From: Lagierella sp.
GTDB lineage: Bacteria; Bacillota; Clostridia; Tissierellales; Peptoniphilaceae
Assembly (NCBI RefSeq): GCF_029983815.1
Contig: NZ_JASBYU010000007.1
Coordinates: forward strand, 17,251-81,250
DNA length: 64,000 nt
Direction of reading: 5' to 3'
The notes beneath the pieces were generated by a model. That model was not told the DNA's origin. It did no database searches and saw only the letters and a program-made list of their open reading frames with translations. Of the stretch, positions 1-7,201 are shown one piece after another. A program made the position numbers and the translations under genes. Within the stretch, counting starts at the first letter, position 1. Every line of letters starts with the position of its first letter.

Positions 1-12
1 AACCCTCTTTTG

Positions 13-1206
13 TTATTTATTATTTTGTATTATAGGCATATATTGATATTCAGACTTCAACTCTCCAGAAATGATATTATACAGATCTGTGGCCTTATTC
101 TCTAGCTGAAAAAGACTCTTAGAGTTACTATCTTTTAAGTTAAAGTCCCTTTTATTGACTATTAAACTAATATCTGAAACCTTGGAAATATCTTTTAAAA
201 TCGAAGCTCCTTTATTATTAAAACCCAAGACATTAACGAACTTTGGCTTGTGTTCTATGGAATCATCCACAAGATTTTTGCTTATCTCAAGGATACAGTT
301 TAATATATATCTCTTTAATCTACCCTCTTTATACCTTTTACTCTTCGATTTTTCTATAAATTCCTTGAAATCATTAGAGGATTTTAAGTTTTTAACAATG
401 AGATTCTCAAGCCCTTCCTCATATCCAGTAATTGTTTTTAAATTCTTATCTTCAACCAAAAAAACGTATTTTATCAATTCAAAATATTCTAAACTTGTCT
501 CAACTGATTTTAATGACTCTAAAGTGGAATTTGGTAAATATTTTGAAATGGAGTCCAATTTGCCATTATAGATATATTTTCTTATGGCAGTTGCCGATGG
601 CTGAGTATTATTTTCGATTTTTTCAGTTAAATAGTTAGATCCCACTCTAGTTATGGGAATGAATTTTAACGAAGAATTTGTTCTAATGGTTGATTTAATA
701 TACTCTAGGGCCAGTATGTTATTTGATAAAAAGAATTCATCAAATTCTAAGTTCAACAAAGTTTTAGTTGCAATTTCTAAGGCCTTTGGGTATGAAAATC
801 CCTGGGACATAAGTTTTGAAGTTTTATCTTTTAGCAAGCTACCGTTTTTTATTTGAGACTCTGCAATTTTGTAGAGCATATCAAAGTTTTTGCTTTCGAT
901 TCCAAAGGATAGATAATCTACTACTTTTAATTCCTCTAAGATTTTAATTGAACCTAAAGCAAAATTTTCCGCAGATTGAAGTGAATAAATTGTCGGGATT
1001 TGTAAGGCTAAGTCCAATCCTGCGGAAATTGCATTTTTACATCTTTCATATTTGTTGAGGATGGCAGGTTCGCCCCTTTGTACAAAATTTCCAGACATAA
1101 TAGTTATTATTGTACTATCTGGATGTTTTTTCTTAACTTCTTGTATCTGATGTAAATGTCCATTATGAAATGGATTATATTCTGAAATTATCGCTATATT
1201 TTTCAT
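13..1206 (-). CDS. tmcAL: tRNA(Met) cytidine acetate ligase TmcAL (YlbM family)
   Basis: The 397-residue protein matches the TmcAL/YlbM family, which uses acetate and ATP to make N4-acetylcytidine at the wobble position of elongator tRNA-Met. Family motifs are visible: the nucleotidyltransferase signature EYNPFHNGH at residues 9-17, SGNFVQRGEPAI at about 38-49, a YSLQSAENFA segment near residue 75, and a SATAIRKYI segment near residue 200. The length is close to the roughly 400-residue family norm. The start lies inside the end of the upstream sfsA gene (32-base overlap), so the two are probably cotranscribed; a GGTGA ribosome binding site precedes the ATG. The stop codon lies just inside the window, so the gene is complete. 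Confidence 0.9.
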   Translation of the reverse strand: MKNIAIISEYNPFHNGHLHQIQEVKKKHPDSTIITIMSGNFVQRGEPAILNKYERCKNAISAGLDLALQIPTIYSLQSAENFALGSIKILEELKVVDYLSFGIESKNFDMLYKIAESQIKNGSLLKDKTSKLMSQGFSYPKALEIATKTLLNLEFDEFFLSNNILALEYIKSTIRTNSSLKFIPITRVGSNYLTEKIENNTQPSATAIRKYIYNGKLDSISKYLPNSTLESLKSVETSLEYFELIKYVFLVEDKNLKTITGYEEGLENLIVKNLKSSNDFKEFIEKSKSKRYKEGRLKRYILNCILEISKNLVDDSIEHKPKFVNVLGFNNKGASILKDISKVSDISLIVNKRDFNLKDSNSKSLFQLENKATDLYNIISGELKSEYQYMPIIQNNK

Positions 1207-1894
1207 TTAGAATCACCGGTATTTCCTTAAATAATTCTATATTATCACTTTGAATTTTAGTGTTATATGCAAAAATTGACACATTTTCTTTCTCAGCTAG
1301 TTCCAAAGCCTTAGAAAATTCTTGGTCTGAAGAATAATTTAAAGTAAAATAATCTACCTCTTCTAACTGAACTAAGAATAATATGATTGAACCAAAACCA
1401 CTTCTTTTTGCCTGTATCAATTCTTTTACATGTTTAGTTCCTCTAGTTGTTGGGGCATCGGGAAATTTTGCGACCCTATTTTCTTCAAGGGTAACACCCT
1501 TGACTTCTAGAAAATAATTTTTGTCCTCTGTTTGGGAATAAAAGGATATGTCAAATCTTGAAGATCCATAGGGGACTTCTCTTTTTATATTTTTAGTTTG
1601 AAGGTGTTGAAATATATAATTTTTAGTTATTGCATCATAAATAATCTGGTTAGGTACTTGGGAGTCGATATTTATTAGTACATGATTTTTTTCAACGCTA
1701 ATTAAAGAATATTTAGTCTTTCTATTGGGATTATTAGATTTTTCTAAGTAGCATAAAACTCCAGGTTGTAGAATTTCTTTACAACGTCCGGTTGTCTTTA
1801 CATGGACTAATTCTAAAGACTCATTTACATAAACCAAAGCTATGAATCTATTTAGCCTTTTTATAAAAATACCTTTGCAAATATTTGAATACAT
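1175..1894 (-). CDS. sfsA: SfsA family DNA/RNA nuclease-like protein
   Basis: The 239-residue protein matches SfsA, named for sugar fermentation stimulation; the family has a PD-(D/E)XK-type nuclease fold and its cellular role is uncertain. The conserved layout is present: an N-terminal RLNRFIALV stretch, a TGRCKEILQPG segment near residue 36, then R-x-D-I near 114, an EVKGVTL strand near 130 carrying the nuclease-like acidic residue, FPDAPTTRGTKH near 144, and a hydrophobic strand followed by Q. The usual HxPNTGR motif reads HVKTTGR here. A good AAGGAG site precedes the ATG. It is first of a minus-strand pair with tmcAL and divergent from the macro-domain gene. Confidence 0.88.
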   Translation of the reverse strand: MYSNICKGIFIKRLNRFIALVYVNESLELVHVKTTGRCKEILQPGVLCYLEKSNNPNRKTKYSLISVEKNHVLINIDSQVPNQIIYDAITKNYIFQHLQTKNIKREVPYGSSRFDISFYSQTEDKNYFLEVKGVTLEENRVAKFPDAPTTRGTKHVKELIQAKRSGFGSIILFLVQLEEVDYFTLNYSSDQEFSKALELAEKENVSIFAYNTKIQSDNIELFKEIPVILNEKYSDNFRI

Positions 1895-1906
1895 TATAAC
1901 TCCTTA

Positions 1907-1935
1907 TTGATTTTATTCCCCTCTTATTATATACT
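1907..1935 (+). promoter_or_regulatory. Promoter of the macro-like gene
   Basis: TTGATT (1907-1912) and TATACT (1930-1935) are separated by 17 bases, a close match to a housekeeping sigma promoter. The predicted start lies about 15 bases before the AAGGTGG ribosome site. A minus-strand TATAAT (complement of 1926-1931) overlaps the plus -10 and may serve sfsA, although I see no convincing -35 for it. Confidence 0.6.
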
Positions 1936-1958
1936 AAAAAACTATAAGGTGGGTGGAT

Positions 1959-2396
1959 ATGGATATAAGGTATACCTTGGATAAGATATTTGATGTAGAA
2001 AGTGAAGCTATAGTATATTTTGCGAAAAATTCCCTATTAGAAGGGTCTCAAGAGCTTATAAACAGGGCGGGACTTAAAGCGTTGGAATCATTAACTAAAT
2101 TACAAGGCTGCCCGACGGGGGATGTAAAGATAATACCAGGATATGATTTAAGTAATCTCTATATTCTATTGACGGTTTTACCCCATGACATAAAATCAAA
2201 TATCAATAAAATACTTTTTGATCGTGCTTTTAATGAGATAATTAGAGTCGCAAAGGAATATGATATCAAATCACTAGCCATTAATTTAACGTATTTAAAA
2301 GAGAAATATGGCAAGGACTACATTGAAAGTCTCAATAAGGTTCTGCATTCTAAGGCATATAAATTCGATGATTTTATTGTATATCTTTGCAGGTAA
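1959..2396 (+). CDS. Degenerate macro-domain-like protein
   Basis: This 145-residue protein resembles a single macro domain (ADP-ribose binding or O-acetyl-ADP-ribose deacetylase fold). The segment EAIVYFAKNSLLEG near residue 15 aligns with the family's DAIVNAAN(S/N)xLLGGG; INRAGLKAL follows like the xIHRAAG helix, then GCPTGDVKIIPGYDL corresponds to CxTGxAxITxGYxL, and LYILLTVLP to the IIHTVGP strand. The key Asn pair (NAAN) reads YFAK and the glycine-rich loop is missing, so hydrolase activity and perhaps ligand binding are doubtful. The start was chosen at the ATG five bases after AAGGTGG; an in-frame GTG lies six bases upstream. It opens the small island 1.9-3.9 kb. The fold assignment is inference from motif order. 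Confidence 0.6.
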   Translation: MDIRYTLDKIFDVESEAIVYFAKNSLLEGSQELINRAGLKALESLTKLQGCPTGDVKIIPGYDLSNLYILLTVLPHDIKSNINKILFDRAFNEIIRVAKEYDIKSLAINLTYLKEKYGKDYIESLNKVLHSKAYKFDDFIVYLCR

Positions 2397-2401
2397 TTTC
2401 A

Positions 2402-2430
2402 TTGACTTTTCGCTAGTGTTTTGATAACAT
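2402..2430 (+). promoter_or_regulatory. Promoter upstream of the phospholipase-like gene
   Basis: TTGACT (2402-2407) and TAACAT (2425-2430) with a 17-base spacer lie directly after the macro-like gene. A perfect inverted repeat at 2442-2458 sits just downstream, where a repressor or leader structure could act. Confidence 0.5.
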
Positions 2431-2441
2431 TCTAATTAGCA

Positions 2442-2458
2442 GTTAATTTAGAATTAAC
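2442..2458. repeat. Inverted repeat, possible operator
   Basis: GTTAATT (2442-2448) and AATTAAC (2452-2458) form a perfect 7-base inverted repeat around TAG. It lies between the putative -10 box and the ribosome binding site of the following gene. It is AT-rich, so chance occurrence is possible. Confidence 0.35.
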
Positions 2459-2478
2459 AAAAGAAAGGGTGTTCTACT

Positions 2479-3111
2479 ATATTTCCTGAAACACATATAA
2501 TAATTGCAGACAAGCTTTGTGAAAAGGTAAATGGAACCTATGATTTAAACTTAAGCAAAAAATGGATGGCATGGGGTGCGGTATCCCCAGATATTTTGCC
2601 TCAATATAAGATTGTAAGGCATTATAAAAAATATAGTGAAGACTTTTTAGTAAATGAGATTGTGAGCTTAATCTATCTTTTTAAATTTTTGAATTTTAAA
2701 AAGATTGATAGATTTAAGAGGAAGATTTTTTCTACAAAAATAGGAGTTATAAGTCATTTTCTTTGTGATTATATGTGTTTACCCCATAAGGAGAATTGGA
2801 CTTTTGATAACGCCTTTAAAGATCATTATAAATACGAGAGGGATTTAAACAGATTTGTTAAATCCCATAATTTTACAGAAAATGTGATTAATGTACAACC
2901 CATTAATCTCTATGAATTTGAAACAATTCACTTGAAGAAGTTGGTAATAGATTATATTAATAAAGTTGAGGAAGAATATTCGAAAGCTGTATCTTTTAAA
3001 CAGGATTTAGATTTTGCACTAAATTTGAGTTTAAACATATCCTGCTTTATATTGGATGTAGTGGAAGCTCTAGCAACCCAGGAGGATCTAAGGTACTCTT
3101 TTCTATTCTGA
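2479..3111 (+). CDS. Zinc-dependent phospholipase C family protein, probable ATA start
   Basis: The frame encodes a protein of the Zn_dep_PLPC type: THIIIADKL near the N-terminus, WGAVSPDILP about residue 30, HFLCDYMCLPHKENW near 94, and DHYKYERDL near 115. The His/Asp spacing fits the zinc-ligand pattern of clostridial phospholipase C relatives. The first in-frame ATG (2566) would cut off the N-terminal His and Asp region. The frame is open back to 2458, and the codon best placed after the AAAGGG site (2464-2469) is ATA at 2479, giving an N-terminus M-F-P-E-T-H. I therefore infer a non-canonical ATA start; a sequencing error or decayed start is the alternative. No signal peptide is seen, so a cytoplasmic role is likely. 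Predicted length is 210 residues. Confidence 0.65.
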   Translation: MFPETHIIIADKLCEKVNGTYDLNLSKKWMAWGAVSPDILPQYKIVRHYKKYSEDFLVNEIVSLIYLFKFLNFKKIDRFKRKIFSTKIGVISHFLCDYMCLPHKENWTFDNAFKDHYKYERDLNRFVKSHNFTENVINVQPINLYEFETIHLKKLVIDYINKVEEEYSKAVSFKQDLDFALNLSLNISCFILDVVEALATQEDLRYSFLF

Positions 3112-3130
3112 TTAATATATGGGAGGGCCT

Positions 3131-3856
3131 ATGCATCTTGCAAAGAAAAAAGAAGACAAACTAAAAGAAGATTTAAAGTCTAGATTTCTATATCAAGATG
3201 ACTTGGACTCATTGTATCTCCTACTATCAGTAATAGAATCAGAGTATAGGTGTAATACTCTTAGGCCTAAGTATAGTTGTACTAAAAGGGTTTTTAATGC
3301 CATTGGCAAGTTTTTTAATGGTAGAGAGGATATCGATGAGATTAAATCCGCTGGAGTAAAAGTTTTGAATGAAGATCTTTCTAGACTGGAATTTGCAATA
3401 TATCTTGAAGCCTATTCTCTGGGATATGAAAATTTTCATGCAGTTAATTATGCTGAAAATTTTGTTTTGAGTAAATTATCTCCTAAGGATTTAAAGGGAA
3501 GAAAGAAATTATTTCATACCTATAAGGATAAAGAGACTAGGGAAGTAAAAAAGTATATTGTTAAGGGCATAAAAAGCTATAAGGAATTTGAAAAAAACAC
3601 TGAAATTCTTGTAAGAAAGTATTTTGATAGGGTAATACGGGACAAGATTTACTACTTGAACAAGTACTTGGATAAACAGCTTATATTTAGATTTGACGGT
3701 GTTAATACCTATATAGTTGAGGAAAGATTCATAACCTTAAAAGAATTAGAGCAATTATTTGATAAATTATTAAAAACTTATATTCGCTCAATCAAATTTC
3801 TAAGTAAAGAAGCGGTTTGGTTTGGCGTAAATGATAGAGTTTTAAGCAGATATTAA
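3131..3856 (+). CDS. Orphan basic protein of unknown function
   Basis: I do not recognise this 241-residue protein. It is rich in Lys, Tyr, Phe and acidic residues, has no signal peptide or membrane segment, and looks largely helical. A Cys pair (residues about 39 and 47) is the only notable N-terminal feature, and the last third (IYYLNKYLDKQL onward) has regular hydrophobic spacing. The ATG at 3131 directly after GGGAGG is preferred over an in-frame ATG at 3119, which has no ribosome site. It follows the phospholipase-like gene by 19 bases and is followed by a terminator, so the two are probably cotranscribed. Codon use resembles its neighbours. Confidence 0.7.
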   Translation: MHLAKKKEDKLKEDLKSRFLYQDDLDSLYLLLSVIESEYRCNTLRPKYSCTKRVFNAIGKFFNGREDIDEIKSAGVKVLNEDLSRLEFAIYLEAYSLGYENFHAVNYAENFVLSKLSPKDLKGRKKLFHTYKDKETREVKKYIVKGIKSYKEFEKNTEILVRKYFDRVIRDKIYYLNKYLDKQLIFRFDGVNTYIVEERFITLKELEQLFDKLLKTYIRSIKFLSKEAVWFGVNDRVLSRY

Positions 3857-3857
3857 G

Positions 3858-3881
3858 AGAGGGGTAAATTACCCTCTTTTT
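3858..3881 (+). terminator. Intrinsic terminator
   Basis: AGAGGG (3858-3863) pairs with CCCTCT (3872-3877) across an 8-base loop, followed by a run of T. It closes the 1.9-3.9 kb unit. Confidence 0.7.
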
Positions 3882-3893
3882 ATTTATCAATGT

Positions 3894-3942
3894 AGCACTC
3901 AAACCTGTTAAGTGATTAGCATTAGACTTGGTAGTGAGTGCT
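3894..3942. repeat. Widely spaced inverted repeat before ruvC
   Basis: AGCACTC (3894-3900) and GAGTGCT (3936-3942) are perfect inverted copies separated by 35 bases, in the 201-base gap between the orphan gene and ruvC. Half-sites resemble those of the HrcA operator CIRCE, but the spacing is far larger than the 9 bases CIRCE requires. The rest of this gap holds only the possible ruvC promoter. Confidence 0.3.
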
Positions 3943-4031
3943 CGATTTATTTATTAAAGAACTAATAAATTCCTTTCGTTTTTATAAATCGTGATTATTG
4001 CCTAGGGGCTTACTAAATGAAAGTTATTTTA

Positions 4032-4040
4032 TGGTAGAAT
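4032..4040 (+). promoter_or_regulatory. Possible extended -10 promoter of the ruvC operon
   Basis: TGG followed by TAGAAT (4035-4040) fits an extended -10 element, 17 bases before the GTG start. No good -35 is visible, so confidence is low. Confidence 0.35.
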
Positions 4041-4057
4041 TATATTGAGGTGTATTA

Positions 4058-4552
4058 GTGAGAGTATTGGGAATTGATCCAGGGATTGCAATTATTGGTT
4101 ATTCTGTCCTGGATTTTTATAATAATAGAATAAAATTGGTTGAGTATGGTTGTATTACAACTTCTTCAAAGTCTACCCTGCCTGAAAGGTTAAGATTTAT
4201 TGACGAAGAAATGAATAATATAATCACTGAATTTAAGCCGGAAGAAATGGCTATTGAGGAACTCTTCTTCAATAAAAATGTAAAGACCGCCATTACAGTT
4301 GCCCAAGCAAGAGGGGTAGAAGTCCTATCGGGGGTAAAAAATGACCTGGAAGTATTTGAATATACACCACTTCAAGTTAAACAGGCGGTGGTAGGGTATG
4401 GAAGAGCTGACAAGTTACAAGTTCAAGAGTCGGTAAAGGCTATTTTAAGACTTGATCATATACCTAAGCCCGATGATGCAGCAGATGCAATTGCAATTGC
4501 AATTTGTCACTGCTTTAGCAATAAATTTAAGTACTTATATGAAATGAGGTAA
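4058..4552 (+). CDS. ruvC: Holliday junction resolvase RuvC
   Basis: The 164-residue protein is the RuvC endonuclease, which cuts Holliday junctions symmetrically during recombinational repair together with RuvAB. The RNase H-like catalytic acids are visible: D7 in GIDPG, E67 in IEELFF, and D140/D143 in PDDAADA. The start is GTG with GAGG eight bases upstream. It is the first gene of the ruvC-ruvA-ruvB-queA-tgt-yajC cluster; ruvA begins four bases after its stop, indicating cotranscription. Length is normal for the family. Confidence 0.96.
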   Translation: MRVLGIDPGIAIIGYSVLDFYNNRIKLVEYGCITTSSKSTLPERLRFIDEEMNNIITEFKPEEMAIEELFFNKNVKTAITVAQARGVEVLSGVKNDLEVFEYTPLQVKQAVVGYGRADKLQVQESVKAILRLDHIPKPDDAADAIAIAICHCFSNKFKYLYEMR

Positions 4553-4556
4553 TATA

Positions 4557-5147
4557 TTGTACGCTTATATAATTGGCGATGTAAAAGCCATATATGAAGA
4601 CGAAATAATAGTTGAAAACTCTGGAATAGGATATAGGATATATACTACTGCATCCACTATTGCAGAATTAAACACCTATGAAACCTTTAAATTATATACT
4701 GAGTATATTGTCAGAGAAGACGGTGTTTTTCTTTATGGATTTTCTAGTGAAGAGGAATTAAATCTTTTTAAGGAATTAATCAAGGTGTCATCAATCGGTC
4801 CTAAAGTTGCTATATCTCTATTGTCAACTTTAAACACCAATGATATAAAGTACGCTATCCACACTAATGATGTAGAGCTTTTAACAAAGGCACCTGGGAT
4901 TGGAAAGAAGACAGCCGGAAGAATCATTTTAGAATTGAAGGATAAGTTGGCTAAGGATTACCATGTTCCAGATTCCGACTCTAATTTAGTTGATAAAGAT
5001 GAGGATAGGGTTTTTGCAATTGAAGCTTTAATCAATTTGGGATATTTAAAAAATGATGTGGAAAAGGTATTGGGACAAATAGATCCTTCTTTAAGACTTG
5101 AGGATAAGATAAAAATGGCAATGAAAAATCTAGAGAGTAAGAGGTGA
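4557..5147 (+). CDS. ruvA: Holliday junction branch migration protein RuvA
   Basis: RuvA tetramers bind the four-way junction and load the RuvB motor. The 196-residue sequence shows the N-terminal OB fold (MYAYIIGDVKAIYEDEIIVE), the tandem helix-hairpin-helix segment with SSIGPKVAISLLS and APGIGKKTAGRIILELKDK at about residues 75-125, and a C-terminal three-helix domain ending LEDKIKMAMKNLESK that contacts RuvB. The start is TTG at 4557, preceded by GAGGT. It sits between ruvC and ruvB, the usual order in this phylum. Confidence 0.96.
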   Translation: MYAYIIGDVKAIYEDEIIVENSGIGYRIYTTASTIAELNTYETFKLYTEYIVREDGVFLYGFSSEEELNLFKELIKVSSIGPKVAISLLSTLNTNDIKYAIHTNDVELLTKAPGIGKKTAGRIILELKDKLAKDYHVPDSDSNLVDKDEDRVFAIEALINLGYLKNDVEKVLGQIDPSLRLEDKIKMAMKNLESKR

Positions 5148-5152
5148 TAGCT

Positions 5153-6160
5153 GTGGAAGATTCTAATGAGAGAATTGTTGGTAGAAATTTTATTTCTCAA
5201 GATGAAGTCATTGAATACTCTTTAAGACCAAAATGGATGAAGGATTATATTGGTCAGGATAAGGCTAAGAAAAAACTTGAGATTTTCATTAAGGCTGCTA
5301 GAGAAAGAGGAGAGGCCTTGGACCATGTGCTTTTACATGGACCTCCAGGCCTTGGAAAGACTACTTTGGCAAATATTATAGCAAATGAAATGGGAGTCAA
5401 TTTAAGGATAACGAGTGGTCCGGCAATTGAAAAACCATCTGACTTGGCCTCCATCTTAACGAATCTACAAAAGGATGATGTCTTATTTATCGATGAGATA
5501 CATAGAATAAATCGTTCTGTGGAAGAAGTGCTATATCCTGCGATGGAAGACTATGCTCTGGATATAATTGTAGGAAAAGGACCTTCTGCAAGGTCTTTGC
5601 GAATTGACTTAGAACACTTTACTTTAATTGGTGCAACGACTAGATCTGGACAATTGACTTCCCCATTAAGGGACAGATTTGGAGTGCTTTTAAATTTGGA
5701 ATTGTATTCCAATAACGACTTAGCCAAAATAGTTAAAAGATCTGCAGGGGTATTAAAAGTTGAGATAGATGACAATGGCGCCTTGGAAATAGCGAGAAGA
5801 AGCAGGGGAACGCCAAGAATTGCCAATAGATTATTGAAAAGGGTTAGGGACTATGCTCAAGTAGTCCATGATGGTAAAATAACTGAAGAGATTTCTAAAT
5901 TGGGGTTAAATATGTTAGAAGTAGACTCTTTAGGTTTGGATAGTGTGGATAAAAAGATAATTTTAACAATAATTAACAATTTTTATGGTGGTCCTGTTGG
6001 AGTTGATACAATAGCTGCTTCTACCGGCGAAGAGAGTATCACAATTGAGGATGTATACGAACCCTATTTACTCCAAATAGGATTTTTAAACAGAACTAGT
6101 AGGGGAAGGGTTGTGACTAAGAGGGCCTTTGAACACTTTGGTATAGAATATAGGGAATAG
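5153..6160 (+). CDS. ruvB: Holliday junction branch migration ATPase RuvB
   Basis: RuvB is the hexameric AAA+ motor driving branch migration. The Walker A motif GPPGLGKT is at residues 63-70, Walker B with DEIH at 114-117, sensor 1 at GATTR, and a C-terminal winged helix follows (ending RVVTKRAFEHFG). The GTG at 5153 is preferred as start because GAGGTG (5141-5146) is six bases upstream, giving 335 residues; a GTG at 5144 overlapping the ruvA stop would put the start inside the ribosome site. It is translationally close to ruvA and followed by queA after eight bases. Confidence 0.95.
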   Translation: MEDSNERIVGRNFISQDEVIEYSLRPKWMKDYIGQDKAKKKLEIFIKAARERGEALDHVLLHGPPGLGKTTLANIIANEMGVNLRITSGPAIEKPSDLASILTNLQKDDVLFIDEIHRINRSVEEVLYPAMEDYALDIIVGKGPSARSLRIDLEHFTLIGATTRSGQLTSPLRDRFGVLLNLELYSNNDLAKIVKRSAGVLKVEIDDNGALEIARRSRGTPRIANRLLKRVRDYAQVVHDGKITEEISKLGLNMLEVDSLGLDSVDKKIILTIINNFYGGPVGVDTIAASTGEESITIEDVYEPYLLQIGFLNRTSRGRVVTKRAFEHFGIEYRE

Positions 6161-6168
6161 GTGGTTTA

Positions 6169-7200
6169 TTGAGAACAGATGATTTTGATTTTAATCTAGA
6201 TGAAACTTTAATTGCACAGCATCCATTAAAAAACAGGGATGAATCTAGATTGCTTGTAATGGGTAGAAATAGTGGAAAAATCGAACATAAAAGATTTTTT
6301 GATATTGTAGACTATTTAAATGAGGGAGATGTCCTCGTTTTAAATAACACGAGAGTGATTCCTGCAAGACTCTTTGGTAATAGGCCTGGTAAAGATGAAA
6401 AGATAGAGGTCCTTTTGGTAAAGAGGATGGAAGATGATATATGGGAATGTTTGGTAAAACCTGGTAAGAAGATGAAACTAAATTCGAAGGTTGAATTTGG
6501 TAATGGCCTATTAAAAGGAGAGGTTGTAAATATTTCCGAAGAAGGAAATAGATTTATAAAATTCTATTATGAAGGAATTTTTGAGGAGATTTTGGATAAG
6601 TTAGGAAATATGCCTCTTCCACCATATATTACAGAAAAGTTAGAAGACAAAGAAAGGTATCAAACTGTATATTCTAAACATGAGGGTTCTGCTGCTGCTC
6701 CTACTGCGGGACTTCACTTTACAAAAGAATTGCTTGAGAAAATAAGGCTAGAGGGAGTAATTGTTGCCTTTGTAACCTTACATGTTGGTTTAGGAACCTT
6801 TCGACCTGTTAAAGTCGATAATGTGGATGATCATAAAATGCACTCAGAAATGTATGTTCTACCAAAAGAGACCGCGGGACTGATAAATGATGCTAAGAAG
6901 AGAGGAAACAATATCGTTGCAGTAGGTACTACATGTATTAGAACCTTGGAGACAGTGGCTAAAAAATATGGAGATATTAGAGAAGACAGTGGATGGACGG
7001 ACATATTCATTTATCCAGGGTTTGAGTATAGGGTAGTAGATAGTTTAATAACGAATTTTCACCTACCTAAATCTACACTATTAATGTTAGTATCTGCATT
7101 TTCCAGCAAGGAAAATATTATGAAAGCATACGAAATTGCACAAGAAGAAAGATATAGATTTTTCTCCTTTGGAGATGCTATGTTTATTATGAGGGATTAA
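6169..7200 (+). CDS. queA: S-adenosylmethionine:tRNA ribosyltransferase-isomerase QueA
   Basis: QueA transfers and isomerises the ribosyl group of SAM onto preQ1 in tRNA to give epoxyqueuosine. The 343-residue protein has family landmarks: DFDFNLDETLIAQHP at the N-terminus, RDESRLLV, LVLNNTRVIPARLFG near residue 60, EGSAAAPTAGLHFT near 175, and TTCIRTLE with SLITNFHLPKSTLLMLV near the C-terminus. The start is TTG after AGGTGG. It is directly followed by tgt, the enzyme that inserts preQ1 into the same tRNAs, so the two steps are encoded together. Confidence 0.96.
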   Translation: MRTDDFDFNLDETLIAQHPLKNRDESRLLVMGRNSGKIEHKRFFDIVDYLNEGDVLVLNNTRVIPARLFGNRPGKDEKIEVLLVKRMEDDIWECLVKPGKKMKLNSKVEFGNGLLKGEVVNISEEGNRFIKFYYEGIFEEILDKLGNMPLPPYITEKLEDKERYQTVYSKHEGSAAAPTAGLHFTKELLEKIRLEGVIVAFVTLHVGLGTFRPVKVDNVDDHKMHSEMYVLPKETAGLINDAKKRGNNIVAVGTTCIRTLETVAKKYGDIREDSGWTDIFIYPGFEYRVVDSLITNFHLPKSTLLMLVSAFSSKENIMKAYEIAQEERYRFFSFGDAMFIMRD

Positions 7201-7201
7201 A

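Noticed and set aside
155..856. Three plus-strand frames of 67-138 residues
   Set aside because: They are shadows of tmcAL on the other strand.
3894..3942. CIRCE (HrcA) operator
   Set aside because: The half-sites resemble CIRCE but the spacer is 35 bases instead of 9, and no chaperone gene follows.
5144..5152. Upstream GTG as the ruvB start
   Set aside because: It lies within the GAGGTG ribosome site that serves the GTG at 5153.
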